From positions 1-39,603 of IMG/VR virus record IMGVR_UViG_3300025141_014212: a stretch of 39,603 nucleotides of DNA. One strand, 5' to 3'. Origin of the DNA: a virus. Numbering within the stretch: the stretch's first letter is position 1; each line of letters opens with the position of its first letter. Position numbers and translations under genes: made by a program. The notes below the pieces were generated by a model. The model searched no databases. It was not told where the DNA came from and saw nothing but the letters and a program-made list of their open reading frames with translations. Shown one piece after another: positions 1 to 9,815 of the stretch.

Positions 1-3000
1 ACAGGGTGATCACCACCTCTTATCTGTTTCCAAGAAGGCCATTGGTATGGGCCGTTTCTGTGATGGAGCAGCGGATTAAGGACTAGTGCTGCGCCAATAT
101 GCTTATAATAATCCACTACTGTTGTGCAGGCATTATTAACTATATTGCCGATTCCAAAGCATGCCTCGTGATAACCTATATCTGTTAACGAATTCTTACC
201 CCCCTGTTTTATAACATCAATAACTGGAAATATTCCCAAAGGTGTCGATGAGATATACCCTAGGGTATTAACGGATGAGGTGATTGGTTCATATATAGTG
301 GTGTTTAACCCAACAAAATCTGTCTGAATCCATTCTAAACTGGTTTCATATGTTTCTGCAGAGTGATCATCAAAAAGCTGACTAGTGGAAGTATCACCCA
401 TTGGAGTTTCGTATGGACCTACATCTATAGCTTTTTCGCTTTCTTTTGGCATAAAGGAGAAAGAGTCCCATGCATACCAATTGTTTAGGTTAAAATCCTG
501 ACCTACGCCGGCGCCCGTGTCTATGCCATGGCGCACTCGGCCAATGCCGGAATCACTAGCAGTTAAAAACGAATAATCCAAACATCCGCTGACTTCTGCA
601 CTAGAGGTGATCCATGAATAACCCAGATCTTTTCTTGGTATATTGTGTTGTACCCACCAGTTGTCGTATACATCTTTACACTCTATAACGTAATAGTTGC
701 CAGGTAATCCAGCAACTAGTGGCAATCTCGCCCCAACAGGAAAAACATTCATTGTTCCGCCGGCTGCTACTTCATTTGAGATCGAAGTATATGAAGCTCC
801 GATTGATGGATTCGCTTCAGACTCACCCATTCTCCACCAAGAAACAAGATTGTCTTTTGCGCTGTGTGCGTTTAAATCGTGTGGGCCGACAAAATAACCA
901 TCCGAATAAATTTCTTTTATCCCTTTCTCATTTAACTCTTTATTCCATATACTAACTTCGTCAATATAGCCATCCGCCATATAAGCAGGGGCTTCATCAG
1001 TCTGACCCAAACCATTAGACCCACCTATTCGTATATTGTCGTGTGAGCCTATACCGGCAGAATTGTCCATGGCGATATAAGCAGGCTCAGTCTCCGGAGG
1101 ATCTCCAAATACAGATGTCGCAGTAGTAAAATCAGTAACTCTCTCTCCATTTACATATAGGTTTATTCCCTCATAAGCCTTTGTGCCGCCGATTCCATTG
1201 TAAGTTACTGCCAAGTGCACCCACGAACCTTCATGATCGGTGAGGGCAGTAGACATAGTTTTAGAAACAAAATTCCCATAATAATTAACACCGTCGTTAG
1301 ACACATCTCCCAATGTCATAGATAACTGATCGTTGCTAGTGACTCTCAGACCATATGTTAAAAAGATAGTTTCTATAACAGGAAAATTGGTTGCCTCGTC
1401 CATCTTCACCCACGCGCTTAAACTAAAGGACTTGTCAGTTGTACCATCTCCAAAATTCGTCAAAATAGAGTGGCTAACCTCCCCATACAGCAGGCCAGTA
1501 AAGTCTGCCGCATAAGTATTGAAATTGGTGGTGTCTTGCGCTTCCAACCTCTTTATGGGATTTCTGTTAACTTTGTGATACGATGCAGAAACAACCTCAT
1601 AAGGATTATTATACACTCCTGGATCAGCATACCAACTCACAAGATGATCTCTAAAGGTTGAAAACCCAAATGGACCACAATGCTGAGTCAACTTACTGTA
1701 TAGTGTCCCCTCTCCTCCGTAAGCCCGAATAGGATTACGAAACGGTAGGGCGTTATAAGCAGAATATTCACCAGATTCTATATCCAAAAATCCAGCAGAT
1801 GTTTCAGGGCCACCCGGGGCAGAAAACCTTTCTGTTATGACATATTTATTTGACCCACTGACTGTGCGATCTGGCATTGTATAATCCAATACACCAGATA
1901 TGTGCGTTGAAACAGAAGCTTCCGGAGAATAACCTTCGTTTTTAACCAACGACCTGTTATTTGTTTTTCTACCAACAGTGTTAATTAATTCATAATCGTG
2001 TGTATAATTACCGATAATTGTTGAGCCGGTTTGCTGTCGAATATTTTTAATATTAAGCGGTCTCTTAGCAACCTCATCTCTGTAATAAATTGCATAAGGA
2101 TAATGCAGATTGCTTCGCGCTGCACCACCAGCATTATTGCCTGCAAATTCTGGCCCATACAATCTTGCACACTGTACCATACCAGATGATCCCGTATAGC
2201 CAATTGCTAATTTCCAGCCCTCCGGTCTATCTAATGCAGTGTCCAAAGTTTCCTTGGAAGAAGACACATTCAAAGCAACATGTCTATGCTGTTTACCTCC
2301 AACATATTTTTCTGTAAACGGCCCTTGTAATGGTGTTTCTTTTGCACCAGCATATGCATCGGTATGTATACCCGAAAATTCCACCGCCCTACCCAATCCT
2401 TGAGGGATTGGCGCCATGTGTCCAGAAGAAACAGAGGAGCTATAAATTGTAAACGGGAAAGGAATACCGGCCTTCATATCCGTATATGTATTTAATTCCG
2501 GAACGGTTGCTTTGAAAGCATATTTCTTTTTTGTATCTAGGTCATTATAGTCGACACAATCACTGTTGTCACCCAAATCCACTGAACTTCCAGGTATTTC
2601 GATATAACCCTTCAAAGGATCCAACAAGTATTTAAACCTTGTTATTGGCTTGTAAAAATCAATTTTCTTATTTAAATAAAAGTTTGTTCCATGATAAGCG
2701 GTATTAACTACGTCCATAGAAAACTTATATGGCTTCGGAAAGCGTTTTAAAGCGTATGTAGACCCAGAAATAGCATCTTTTGTGTAAGCTTCTAGAATAG
2801 ATTCTTTATCAGAGTTAACACCAGCGTCACTAGAAGAAAGAGGATGTTCGGATCTCTCTGCACGTTCTTTCCACCAAAAACAGTTTGTGTTCTCCGCATG
2901 CCCCGTACCGCCGGCGAAAGCGCCTTCAAGGATTAGATCACCTGCAAACCCATTTGTGGCCGCAAGTACATTTGCATGTCCGTTTCCGGTGATTCCAACA

Positions 3001-6000
3001 GAATCGAAGGTCAGATCAATAGTTCCGTCGCCGGCGCTAGCGTCTGCCGTGATTTTGAGGTCAACAGAATTAACAGAAGTTACGTTGCCGTCGCTAAAGG
3101 CGGCATATTCGCTTGTAACTCCGTTGATAGCACTAGCCAAAGCGGTAGCGCGTTGGGCGGTGGTCAGCGGATTGGTGCCGCCGGCGTCAGAGTGGCGAGA
3201 AATGTAGTAGACATTTCCTGACGCGCCAGCATTAACTTCATTAAGCCCATGCACAAATTTAAATGTATAGGTGACACCATTCCCCCCCATCACTACGGGA
3301 GATGTTAGCGTAAATGTATGATCGTTGGCTACGCCGGTGACGTCAATGGCGTTAGCTAACGTTGCGCTGGTACCGATGGGCGCGTGACCATATTTCCAAT
3401 TGTACGCTAATTCGTTGATACCGAATAGCGGAGCTTCTGGATCACTCAATTTACCTTCTAGCGTTGGAAACTTATTCCAATATTTATTTCTCTCAAGAAC
3501 ATGACTTTCCACTAAAGTTCTTAAATTCTCTGAGAAATTTGCAGAAGCTGGAATAAGTTCTTGTAACATCACCGTTAATGAATTATCAACCCATTTGTAA
3601 AAATCTACATACCTATCTAAATCTGGTGTGTTACCAATCTTTTCAAAAAACAACGACCTGAGTTTACCCATGTCCTTATAATCTTGTCTATATCGATTAA
3701 CCGGTTCACCAATCAAGTTGTTAAAATCTTTAATAGTAGAGAACACCTTTATAATTTCATCCGAGATGACATTGTACATGCTCTTTTCTACAGCAAAGTA
3801 AAAATGGTTTGGTTCTGTGTCTCTCGTAAAGACATCATCATCGTCAGTCAATATGTTAATCATATCCTGACTAGAAGCCACTTCTGGTAACCTCTTTTTG
3901 GCACTGTAAACATACTCGCGATCAATCGACTGTGCGCTACTAGCCGGGAAAAATCTACCATAACCAGGATATTGCCTACCCACTGTATCGCTCAACCATC
4001 CATATCTTGTTAACATCTTTGTATCAGAAGAACCAGAAGATGCATCCTCGACCACAAACCCACCATTAGCATCGGATGTATCAGTTGTTTCGAAATTCCA
4101 ATTCAAAATTAGAGTGTCTTTCTTCGGCACGTGCGTTCCAAACATGCCAGTTTGCATCAAATATGTGCTACGATATGGACTATCAACACCAAAATTGTTA
4201 GCATCACTACCATGTGCCCTTACTTCTTCATTATCTATGTTGCTGTACCACGCTCGGAGTGATGATACTTTCATATCCGATCTTGTCACAACCGAACCAG
4301 TGAAGTTAGTCCTGTGTGCACCAACATACATACGATTAGAACCAGAGTGAACTAGTTCCGCATTAGTTTTTGTAAGAGTGGCTGTGCCGGAAACATGGAA
4401 TTCATTCTGTGGATAATCCAATACCATATTGACACCATAAAAGTCAATATCATATTCTACCGGGGGATCAACGGTGCCACTAATACCCGGAACCATGGGA
4501 TATTGGCTAGGCTTGAATCTTACTGCAAAATTCCATTTTTGGTTATCATAAACACCCCTAAACATGCTACTCGTTAAGGTCGGAAAAATTGAATGAACTG
4601 AATCGTGAGTAGTTCCTGACAGCATAAAATAGCAATCTTTAGACTCATAATGGTTCTTTATTGCATAAACTTGAAAATTGAACAAGTCAACTGTTGCCCA
4701 TGTATAGTCGTCACTATCCATTGACGAAGAGTGCATACCAAATATAGACGACGACACGTATGGATACGCTTGATATATTAGACTATCGACATCATGTTTC
4801 TTAGGAAAAATAGCTTCAGCCTCGAAAGTCACTGGTATTCCGGCACTATCAGTCATAGGTGTGCCTGGAATATATGACAAACTATTAGCATTGCTACTTT
4901 GGGTAGCCTGATATACGGTTGCCTCAAATCTATCTGTATGATTAAAGTCTGCGTATCTTTTTATAGTGTCAGTTGAATAATAGTTATCTTTTAAAGTATA
5001 AGTGGCGCCATCGGTGTACATGTTCAAACGAACTAACTCGTCATCAACCCCAAAACACCTTATGAGATTTCGAAAGGACTTTTCGGTTCCTTTCATTTTA
5101 TAGATATCTACTAAATTATTATAAATGTTTCTGTATATAAGATTCTTTACATCTTCCAATTTATCTGAATATTGCAGTTGTTCTCCGCGAGACAATAACT
5201 TTTCCAGTACAGTACTATCGGTGAAGATTTCTGGCGATACAAAGCCGCTAGAATCAAGCAATGATTCCATAAACGGAAGAGGTTTAAAACTACCACTCTC
5301 ATAAATAATATTCTTTAAATCTGGAAGATTTTTTATCTGCATGTGCAAATTATCAAAATAACTCCCCATTATTTGGAGTAATTTTTTGAGTGTGTTCCTG
5401 TCTTTTGTCTCGTCCTCCTCTATTATCCACGAAGGAACAGAGAAATATAATGCGGAATTATTTCTATAATCGTATTCCTTCCCTTTTGCAATAGAGCTAG
5501 TCAACAATGCATTAACATCTGCATGTGCAGAATAGATGATAGGATCTTTGAATTCTGTTATAGACCCATGTTTAAATTTACCGGAGCTAGACATGTATGT
5601 TTCCATAGCAGACCCAGTGTTCCTAGCATTAGAGGTATACCCAGTCCAAACACCATTAGAGATCCTCCCAGAATAATCTAAAACAGCAGAATCGGTGGCA
5701 CTAACTCCAACTTTCCCTTCATTAAATTTATAATACACCCCCAAATGTGTATTGGCTGTATCACTGTTGGTGCCTCCACCAACTTGTGTAAACCAATATC
5801 TACCAATTTCTTCAGGGGTACGTTTTACTTTCCAATATCTAAACTCATCTATAGATCCGGATAACTTACCGTAACCCCTGTATATATTAGGAGTTGAAGT
5901 TACGGTGCCAGAGGGGGCTGTGTTCAAAGCGCCGATTGTTGCCACCAAGGCACCACTTACATAGTCAATTGTACCAGAATCTGGCGTGATTGTGTGATTA

Positions 6001-6905
6001 TGAGCGCCATCAACATATAAAGAGGTTTTAACAATGTTGCTACCAGAGTTAATAAAACTTATGGCATAATGGTGCCAAGCATCATCTGCCACGGCAGCCT
6101 TGGTCATATTCTGACCAATCGAAGCAGTTTCAAAGCCGGCTGTTCCCGACATATAGGTCACCAAGAAAACTGGATCATTTGTTGTAATAGTTCCAGTTAA
6201 CTCTACTCTCAGACGCCCATAGCCCCTACTAGAAGACATGCTTGAAGTGGTATATACATCAACGATTACTTCTCTTTGTGTTCTATCGACGTCATCTTCC
6301 GTGGTTAGCCATTGGCCCTTTTTTAACCAAAATTCCACGGTGTTTCCGTCATTACCACCAATCTTAAGATTAGATTCTCTATTCTCAGAAAGATCCCATA
6401 TGTTTGCTTTATTATTATCTTTCGCCCAACTTCCGGTGAAAATGGAATCAGCTGCGTTTGGACCACCTTTGACTGTGATATATTCTAGAGTAGACGGTTT
6501 GCCATAAAACGTTTCATTGGTGGTTACTCTAAACGAAGCTGCTCTGGTACCCCAACCATCTGGAGAAAATACTGCGTAACCAGTTCTTCTAGGATATTCA
6601 TTCTCAAATATATATTTATCCAAAAACGAAGAACTGTTTTCCCACTCTATCTTTTCTTTTAATGATCCATCGTATGGGTATGTTTGATAAACTCTTTTAA
6701 TCGAATCTTCGTAATAAGACTCTGCCAGCCCGTAATGCGCAAAATTCTCTGGCTTACTGTAGTCGATGTGGGGTATAAATCTACCCCTCTCTTCCACTAC
6801 CGCATCCACTAATTCTGGAGATTCGACTGAACCTCCCAAATCATCAAGGCTTTTATTCTTCAATACCTTTATGTTCTTTCCATAAAAATATTCTTTTGAT
6901 CCCAT
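1..6905 (-). CDS. Giant LamG-domain tail/baseplate protein, 3' end beyond window
   Basis: The frame starting with ATG at 6905 stays open to the left edge: 2,301 full codons and no stop, so the true C-terminus lies outside. ATG directly follows the TAG of the upstream gene, with AGGGTGG six bases before it. Seen in translation: a LamG/concanavalin-like domain at about residues 190-395 (WHHYAISF, then LYVDGA and SIDEFRYW), a helical segment at about 505-630 (NIYNNLVDIYKMKGTEKS, NLIRCFGVDDE) that recalls tail proteins docking on the baseplate, an inserted GC-rich beta module at about 1175-1335, and a second LamG domain at about 1822-2030 (WVHLAVTYNG, YIDEVSIWNKEL, VSWWRMGE). LamG folds usually bind glycans, so I infer a receptor-binding or peripheral baseplate role, analogous in position to T4 gp7-gp10 downstream of gp6. 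The ORF itself is certain; the function is inference. Confidence 0.88.
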   Translation of the reverse strand, partial: MGSKEYFYGKNIKVLKNKSLDDLGGSVESPELVDAVVEERGRFIPHIDYSKPENFAHYGLAESYYEDSIKRVYQTYPYDGSLKEKIEWENSSSFLDKYIFENEYPRRTGYAVFSPDGWGTRAASFRVTTNETFYGKPSTLEYITVKGGPNAADSIFTGSWAKDNNKANIWDLSENRESNLKIGGNDGNTVEFWLKKGQWLTTEDDVDRTQREVIVDVYTTSSMSSSRGYGRLRVELTGTITTNDPVFLVTYMSGTAGFETASIGQNMTKAAVADDAWHHYAISFINSGSNIVKTSLYVDGAHNHTITPDSGTIDYVSGALVATIGALNTAPSGTVTSTPNIYRGYGKLSGSIDEFRYWKVKRTPEEIGRYWFTQVGGGTNSDTANTHLGVYYKFNEGKVGVSATDSAVLDYSGRISNGVWTGYTSNARNTGSAMETYMSSSGKFKHGSITEFKDPIIYSAHADVNALLTSSIAKGKEYDYRNNSALYFSVPSWIIEEDETKDRNTLKKLLQIMGSYFDNLHMQIKNLPDLKNIIYESGSFKPLPFMESLLDSSGFVSPEIFTDSTVLEKLLSRGEQLQYSDKLEDVKNLIYRNIYNNLVDIYKMKGTEKSFRNLIRCFGVDDELVRLNMYTDGATYTLKDNYYSTDTIKRYADFNHTDRFEATVYQATQSSNANSLSYIPGTPMTDSAGIPVTFEAEAIFPKKHDVDSLIYQAYPYVSSSIFGMHSSSMDSDDYTWATVDLFNFQVYAIKNHYESKDCYFMLSGTTHDSVHSIFPTLTSSMFRGVYDNQKWNFAVRFKPSQYPMVPGISGTVDPPVEYDIDFYGVNMVLDYPQNEFHVSGTATLTKTNAELVHSGSNRMYVGAHRTNFTGSVVTRSDMKVSSLRAWYSNIDNEEVRAHGSDANNFGVDSPYRSTYLMQTGMFGTHVPKKDTLILNWNFETTDTSDANGGFVVEDASSGSSDTKMLTRYGWLSDTVGRQYPGYGRFFPASSAQSIDREYVYSAKKRLPEVASSQDMINILTDDDDVFTRDTEPNHFYFAVEKSMYNVISDEIIKVFSTIKDFNNLIGEPVNRYRQDYKDMGKLRSLFFEKIGNTPDLDRYVDFYKWVDNSLTVMLQELIPASANFSENLRTLVESHVLERNKYWNKFPTLEGKLSDPEAPLFGINELAYNWKYGHAPIGTSATLANAIDVTGVANDHTFTLTSPVVMGGNGVTYTFKFVHGLNEVNAGASGNVYYISRHSDAGGTNPLTTAQRATALASAINGVTSEYAAFSDGNVTSVNSVDLKITADASAGDGTIDLTFDSVGITGNGHANVLAATNGFAGDLILEGAFAGGTGHAENTNCFWWKERAERSEHPLSSSDAGVNSDKESILEAYTKDAISGSTYALKRFPKPYKFSMDVVNTAYHGTNFYLNKKIDFYKPITRFKYLLDPLKGYIEIPGSSVDLGDNSDCVDYNDLDTKKKYAFKATVPELNTYTDMKAGIPFPFTIYSSSVSSGHMAPIPQGLGRAVEFSGIHTDAYAGAKETPLQGPFTEKYVGGKQHRHVALNVSSSKETLDTALDRPEGWKLAIGYTGSSGMVQCARLYGPEFAGNNAGGAARSNLHYPYAIYYRDEVAKRPLNIKNIRQQTGSTIIGNYTHDYELINTVGRKTNNRSLVKNEGYSPEASVSTHISGVLDYTMPDRTVSGSNKYVITERFSAPGGPETSAGFLDIESGEYSAYNALPFRNPIRAYGGEGTLYSKLTQHCGPFGFSTFRDHLVSWYADPGVYNNPYEVVSASYHKVNRNPIKRLEAQDTTNFNTYAADFTGLLYGEVSHSILTNFGDGTTDKSFSLSAWVKMDEATNFPVIETIFLTYGLRVTSNDQLSMTLGDVSNDGVNYYGNFVSKTMSTALTDHEGSWVHLAVTYNGIGGTKAYEGINLYVNGERVTDFTTATSVFGDPPETEPAYIAMDNSAGIGSHDNIRIGGSNGLGQTDEAPAYMADGYIDEVSIWNKELNEKGIKEIYSDGYFVGPHDLNAHSAKDNLVSWWRMGESEANPSIGASYTSISNEVAAGGTMNVFPVGARLPLVAGLPGNYYVIECKDVYDNWWVQHNIPRKDLGYSWITSSAEVSGCLDYSFLTASDSGIGRVRHGIDTGAGVGQDFNLNNWYAWDSFSFMPKESEKAIDVGPYETPMGDTSTSQLFDDHSAETYETSLEWIQTDFVGLNTTIYEPITSSVNTLGYISSTPLGIFPVIDVIKQGGKNSLTDIGYHEACFGIGNIVNNACTTVVDYYKHIGAALVLNPLLHHRNGPYQWPSWKQIRGGDHP
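2895..3385 (-). repeat. GC-rich beta module inserted in the giant LamG protein
   Basis: This segment encodes about 160 residues (roughly 1175-1335) rich in Gly, Ala, Thr, Asn and Val, opening with a DHTFTLTSP-like strand and ending near LEGAFAGGTGH. Flanking protein text reads as if it should join directly (YNWKYGHAPI on one side, NTNCFWWKERAER on the other). Hand-counted GC is 55% (3001-3060) and 63% (3121-3180), against 40% (4081-4140) and 32% (5341-5400) outside. Its style matches the modules in the adjacent 969-residue protein. Boundaries are approximate. Confidence 0.6.
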
Positions 6906-9815
6906 CTATTCCACCCTAAATTTGAAAACTTCTTCTTGTTCTTTCCAATTTTGATTGTCGTAATACGCCAGTTGGATCCCATACATATATCCGGATTCCA
7001 ACATCGTCATGTCTAAATCAAAATAACTTCCGGATGCATCGTAAGAAAGTTGCGTATGCAACGTGCTTCCGGTGCCAAATGAAATGGCTTCCAAACCGTC
7101 TACCGCCCTAAAGATTCTAAAAGATGCACTCTCTATTGTCTGTATTTCAGGATCTCTTGAGGCGACAGTGTAAATTGTCGGATTCCAATCTTTTTGTCTC
7201 GTGGTTACTCTAAACCTCACCGTTTCGTTTCTGGAGTAAGCAGCCTTCATGTTTTTAATGTTGTTGACATATCCCGGACTTGTGTTGTGAGAACCAGCTG
7301 AAAATCTCTTTAATGTGTCGATACTGCCGGTGTGATATTGTGTAGCACCCAAATACCACACATCGAATAATCGATCTAGATCCGGATCGCTGCCATCTTG
7401 AAAAGAATATGTAGTATAATCCGATAAGTGTGTCACACCAGATAAATCAATGCTCCTATTTCCATCATAGCCGTACTTGTCTTGGTCCAACCACAAAAGC
7501 ATTTGTGAATCAACCCCTCCCGAAAAAGTGGTACTATCTACAAGATCATTTGGCCCTGATTGCCCACCTGTAGTATTTGCAAGAATCACACTATTGCCGC
7601 CAGCACCAGCTGCAGCTGTGAGGTTACATGTTTTATTATCTGAACCTGCGGCGCCCTCGTTTGTACCGGCAATTGCAGCAGTTATTCCAGCAATACCGTT
7701 TGTTGTGTCACCAGCACTTGAACCGTATCGTACTTTTGAAGTATCCGATTGTCCGTTAAAAGCGGAAACGAGCAAAGTTGTGGCATTTGCATAATCATTG
7801 CCAGTGCTAACATGTATTGTATCTGAGCTTGGATCTCCGATTCCGTCCTGAAATGTGACTGTAATAGTTTCCCCAGTGCCGCCGATGCTAGTTGGTACAT
7901 TAATTGTAAAACTATCGCCATTTGCAACAGGATCTGTGTTGATAGCACTAGTACAAGTGGCAGATGTAGAGTTGCCCACATCTGTAATAGTGCGCGCAGT
8001 TATTCCTAGAGCACTGACATTGTTGATGGCAGATTTAATTGAATTCATAATATCACTTGTATTCGAATCACTAAGCATACCAATCGAACCAGCAGCCATG
8101 TCACCCAGGTCATCGGTCACACTATCGTTAGAAACATTAAACGTAAACGTTTGACTATTTCCATCCGAGTCTGTAAGATCGAAACTTTGACCCGACATCG
8201 TAGCCTTATTGGCTGCCCCTTCCAAAGAAAATTGTGCCCACGCAAATCCCGCTCCTGGTGGTCCAGAAGTTGAAGTAGCTGGTGCGTTAATGGCAAAACT
8301 AGCGCTATATATGCCAGTCGACACCTTCCCCCCTTTAATCACTTGTCTAGCTGCATCTGAAACATGTACTTCATCCTTAACCAACTTTAAAGGAAATGTT
8401 TGATATGGCCCCGTATTGGCGGCGCTGCCCGAATGTATATTAACATAAATGGCGCTTGTGACATCCGGGATATCTCTCAAATGCCCCCCAACATAATTAT
8501 AAAGATAAATAGTGTTTAAATTTTCAGGACCAGTCATCAAAGAACTGCTGAAATGTAAGTTAGATCTGTCGTCCTTAATCGCAGAATTCCAACGAGCCTC
8601 AATTAATGGTCGTTTAAAGAAAAATTCTGTCCCCCTTCCGGAAAACTTCTTTGTATAATAAGATCTTTTAGCACCCTCTAAATTGTGAAGAGTGGTGCTA
8701 GTGTGTAGGCCACTAGAGTTGGAATTGTAAGATTCATAACTAGCTGATAAAAACACACCCAAGCCGTAGTTTTTAGTGGCGTCCTCATCTGAAGCCATCC
8801 ACTCTTCAACTAGACTAGTTATATCAAGCTCTAAATCCTCATATCCCTTTTCAAAATATGTTTTATAGTGTGGCAAGTTTGTTGTAGAGGCATAAGTTCC
8901 AGTATGGAAATCGCCGCCAATGACATCCCATGGTGTTTTATCTTTGCCTCCGCTAAAAGTAGCGTTATCCACCAAACTTCCCTGTGAGCCATTAGCTAGT
9001 GTAACATCATTTCCGTCTAAGCCGGCTGAAGCCGTGAGGTGCAATGTTCTATTATCAAAGCCGGTATCACCACCATGTGGGCCGGCAATAGTGGCAGTCA
9101 TGCCGGCTAGCCCATCAGACGTCGTACCAGCAGTTGACCCATAACGCACCAAATCAGTATCGGCCTGACCATTAAATGCGGATACAAGTAGTGTGGTTGC
9201 ATTCGCAACGTCATTACCCACATGTATATGAATGGTATTATCATCGCTAGGTGTGCTTATGGTGCTTTCAAATTTAATCGTAACCGTATTGCCAGATCCG
9301 CCGATATCAGCTGGCACATTAATTGTAAAATTATCCCCATCATTTCTAGGGTCTGTGTTAATCGCACTAGTGCATATAGCAGTAACTCCATCGTCGTTTC
9401 GGTTAATCCAGTTAGCCTCGTCCTTATCGGCATATTTCTCCATATCCGTACCGATACCTTCGTCCCATGTATTAGTGACGCCGGCGACAGTCAGGTGATA
9501 TTTTCTAGGCAACGTAAACGGATGTTTTACGTTAAACATTCTTAAATAAAAGTCTACAGAACCGCTAACCGGTATCGTACCAGCAGATCTGTCATCGATA
9601 ACCTTCGCCACAGAACTTGAAAAATTCAATAAAATACGAGAAAGTTCCTGTGAATATCCAGCACTAGAGGTTGTCTGGCCATAGATCGAAAATACTTCTA
9701 AACTGTCAGCTTCTCCCATATTCGAGCCGGTGGCTCTTTGAGTGTCTGCTAGGCTACTCTTGTAAGCATTGGTAATTGTTGTATCTGCGCTAGCTGTATA
9801 TCGTAATATTGACAT
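6906..9815 (-). CDS. Modular virion (adhesin/baseplate-associated) protein, 969 aa
   Basis: The start ATG at 9815 shares one base with the gp6 stop (TAATG), and its stop touches the start of the giant LamG gene, so the three form one tail-tip operon. No catalytic motif is visible; composition is Ser/Thr/Gly/Asn-rich and beta-like throughout, typical of fibres and adhesins. The first 140 residues and the stretch after 290 (WDVIGGDF, then DLELDITSLVEEWM) look like one DNRLRE-like beta-sandwich broken by an inserted module. A second, tandem insertion spans about residues 535-765. The C-terminal 110 residues (RFRVTTRQKDWNPTIYTVAS onward) look like another beta domain. It sits where T4 has gp7/gp8, but I see no clear homology to them. 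Structural protein is likely; the exact role is unknown. Confidence 0.8.
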   Translation of the reverse strand: MSILRYTASADTTITNAYKSSLADTQRATGSNMGEADSLEVFSIYGQTTSSAGYSQELSRILLNFSSSVAKVIDDRSAGTIPVSGSVDFYLRMFNVKHPFTLPRKYHLTVAGVTNTWDEGIGTDMEKYADKDEANWINRNDDGVTAICTSAINTDPRNDGDNFTINVPADIGGSGNTVTIKFESTISTPSDDNTIHIHVGNDVANATTLLVSAFNGQADTDLVRYGSTAGTTSDGLAGMTATIAGPHGGDTGFDNRTLHLTASAGLDGNDVTLANGSQGSLVDNATFSGGKDKTPWDVIGGDFHTGTYASTTNLPHYKTYFEKGYEDLELDITSLVEEWMASDEDATKNYGLGVFLSASYESYNSNSSGLHTSTTLHNLEGAKRSYYTKKFSGRGTEFFFKRPLIEARWNSAIKDDRSNLHFSSSLMTGPENLNTIYLYNYVGGHLRDIPDVTSAIYVNIHSGSAANTGPYQTFPLKLVKDEVHVSDAARQVIKGGKVSTGIYSASFAINAPATSTSGPPGAGFAWAQFSLEGAANKATMSGQSFDLTDSDGNSQTFTFNVSNDSVTDDLGDMAAGSIGMLSDSNTSDIMNSIKSAINNVSALGITARTITDVGNSTSATCTSAINTDPVANGDSFTINVPTSIGGTGETITVTFQDGIGDPSSDTIHVSTGNDYANATTLLVSAFNGQSDTSKVRYGSSAGDTTNGIAGITAAIAGTNEGAAGSDNKTCNLTAAAGAGGNSVILANTTGGQSGPNDLVDSTTFSGGVDSQMLLWLDQDKYGYDGNRSIDLSGVTHLSDYTTYSFQDGSDPDLDRLFDVWYLGATQYHTGSIDTLKRFSAGSHNTSPGYVNNIKNMKAAYSRNETVRFRVTTRQKDWNPTIYTVASRDPEIQTIESASFRIFRAVDGLEAISFGTGSTLHTQLSYDASGSYFDLDMTMLESGYMYGIQLAYYDNQNWKEQEEVFKFRVE
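7525..8215 (-). repeat. Tandem inserted beta modules, copy 2 in the 969-aa protein
   Basis: Two sub-modules lie in tandem. The first (about residues 535-620, 7960-8215) runs from ATMSGQSFDLTDSDG through SIKSAINNVSALGITA. The second (about 618-765, 7525-7960) is the clear homologue of the module at 8945-9400, sharing CTSAINTDP, FTINVP, ANATTLLVSAFNGQ, VRYGS and TFSGG. The first sub-module resembles the module in the giant LamG protein in layout (TFT strand, a helix with SAIN, then a variable strand pair). Boundaries are judged by eye. Confidence 0.7.
8945..9400 (-). repeat. Inserted beta module, copy 1 in the 969-aa protein
   Basis: It encodes about residues 139-290, from CTSAINTDP to TFSGGKD. 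It matches copy 2 (7525-7960) along its length: CTSAINTDP, a DxFTINVP strand, IGGxG, ANATTLLVSAFNGQ, VRYGS, AGxT, then TFSGG. Protein similarity is obvious while the DNA has diverged, so the duplication is not recent. It interrupts NWINRND and TPWDVIGGDF, which look like neighbouring parts of one domain. Confidence 0.75.

Noticed and set aside
1-6905. Diversity-generating retroelement target in the LamG protein
   Set aside because: No reverse transcriptase, template repeat or adenine-biased variable copy was found in the window; the repeated modules are old protein duplications.
6238-9545. Many plus-strand ORFs of 60-140 codons across the virion genes
   Set aside because: They lie opposite long convincing minus-strand genes, have low-complexity or implausible products, and no supporting ribosome sites; they are antisense shadows of repetitive Ser/Thr/Gly-rich coding.
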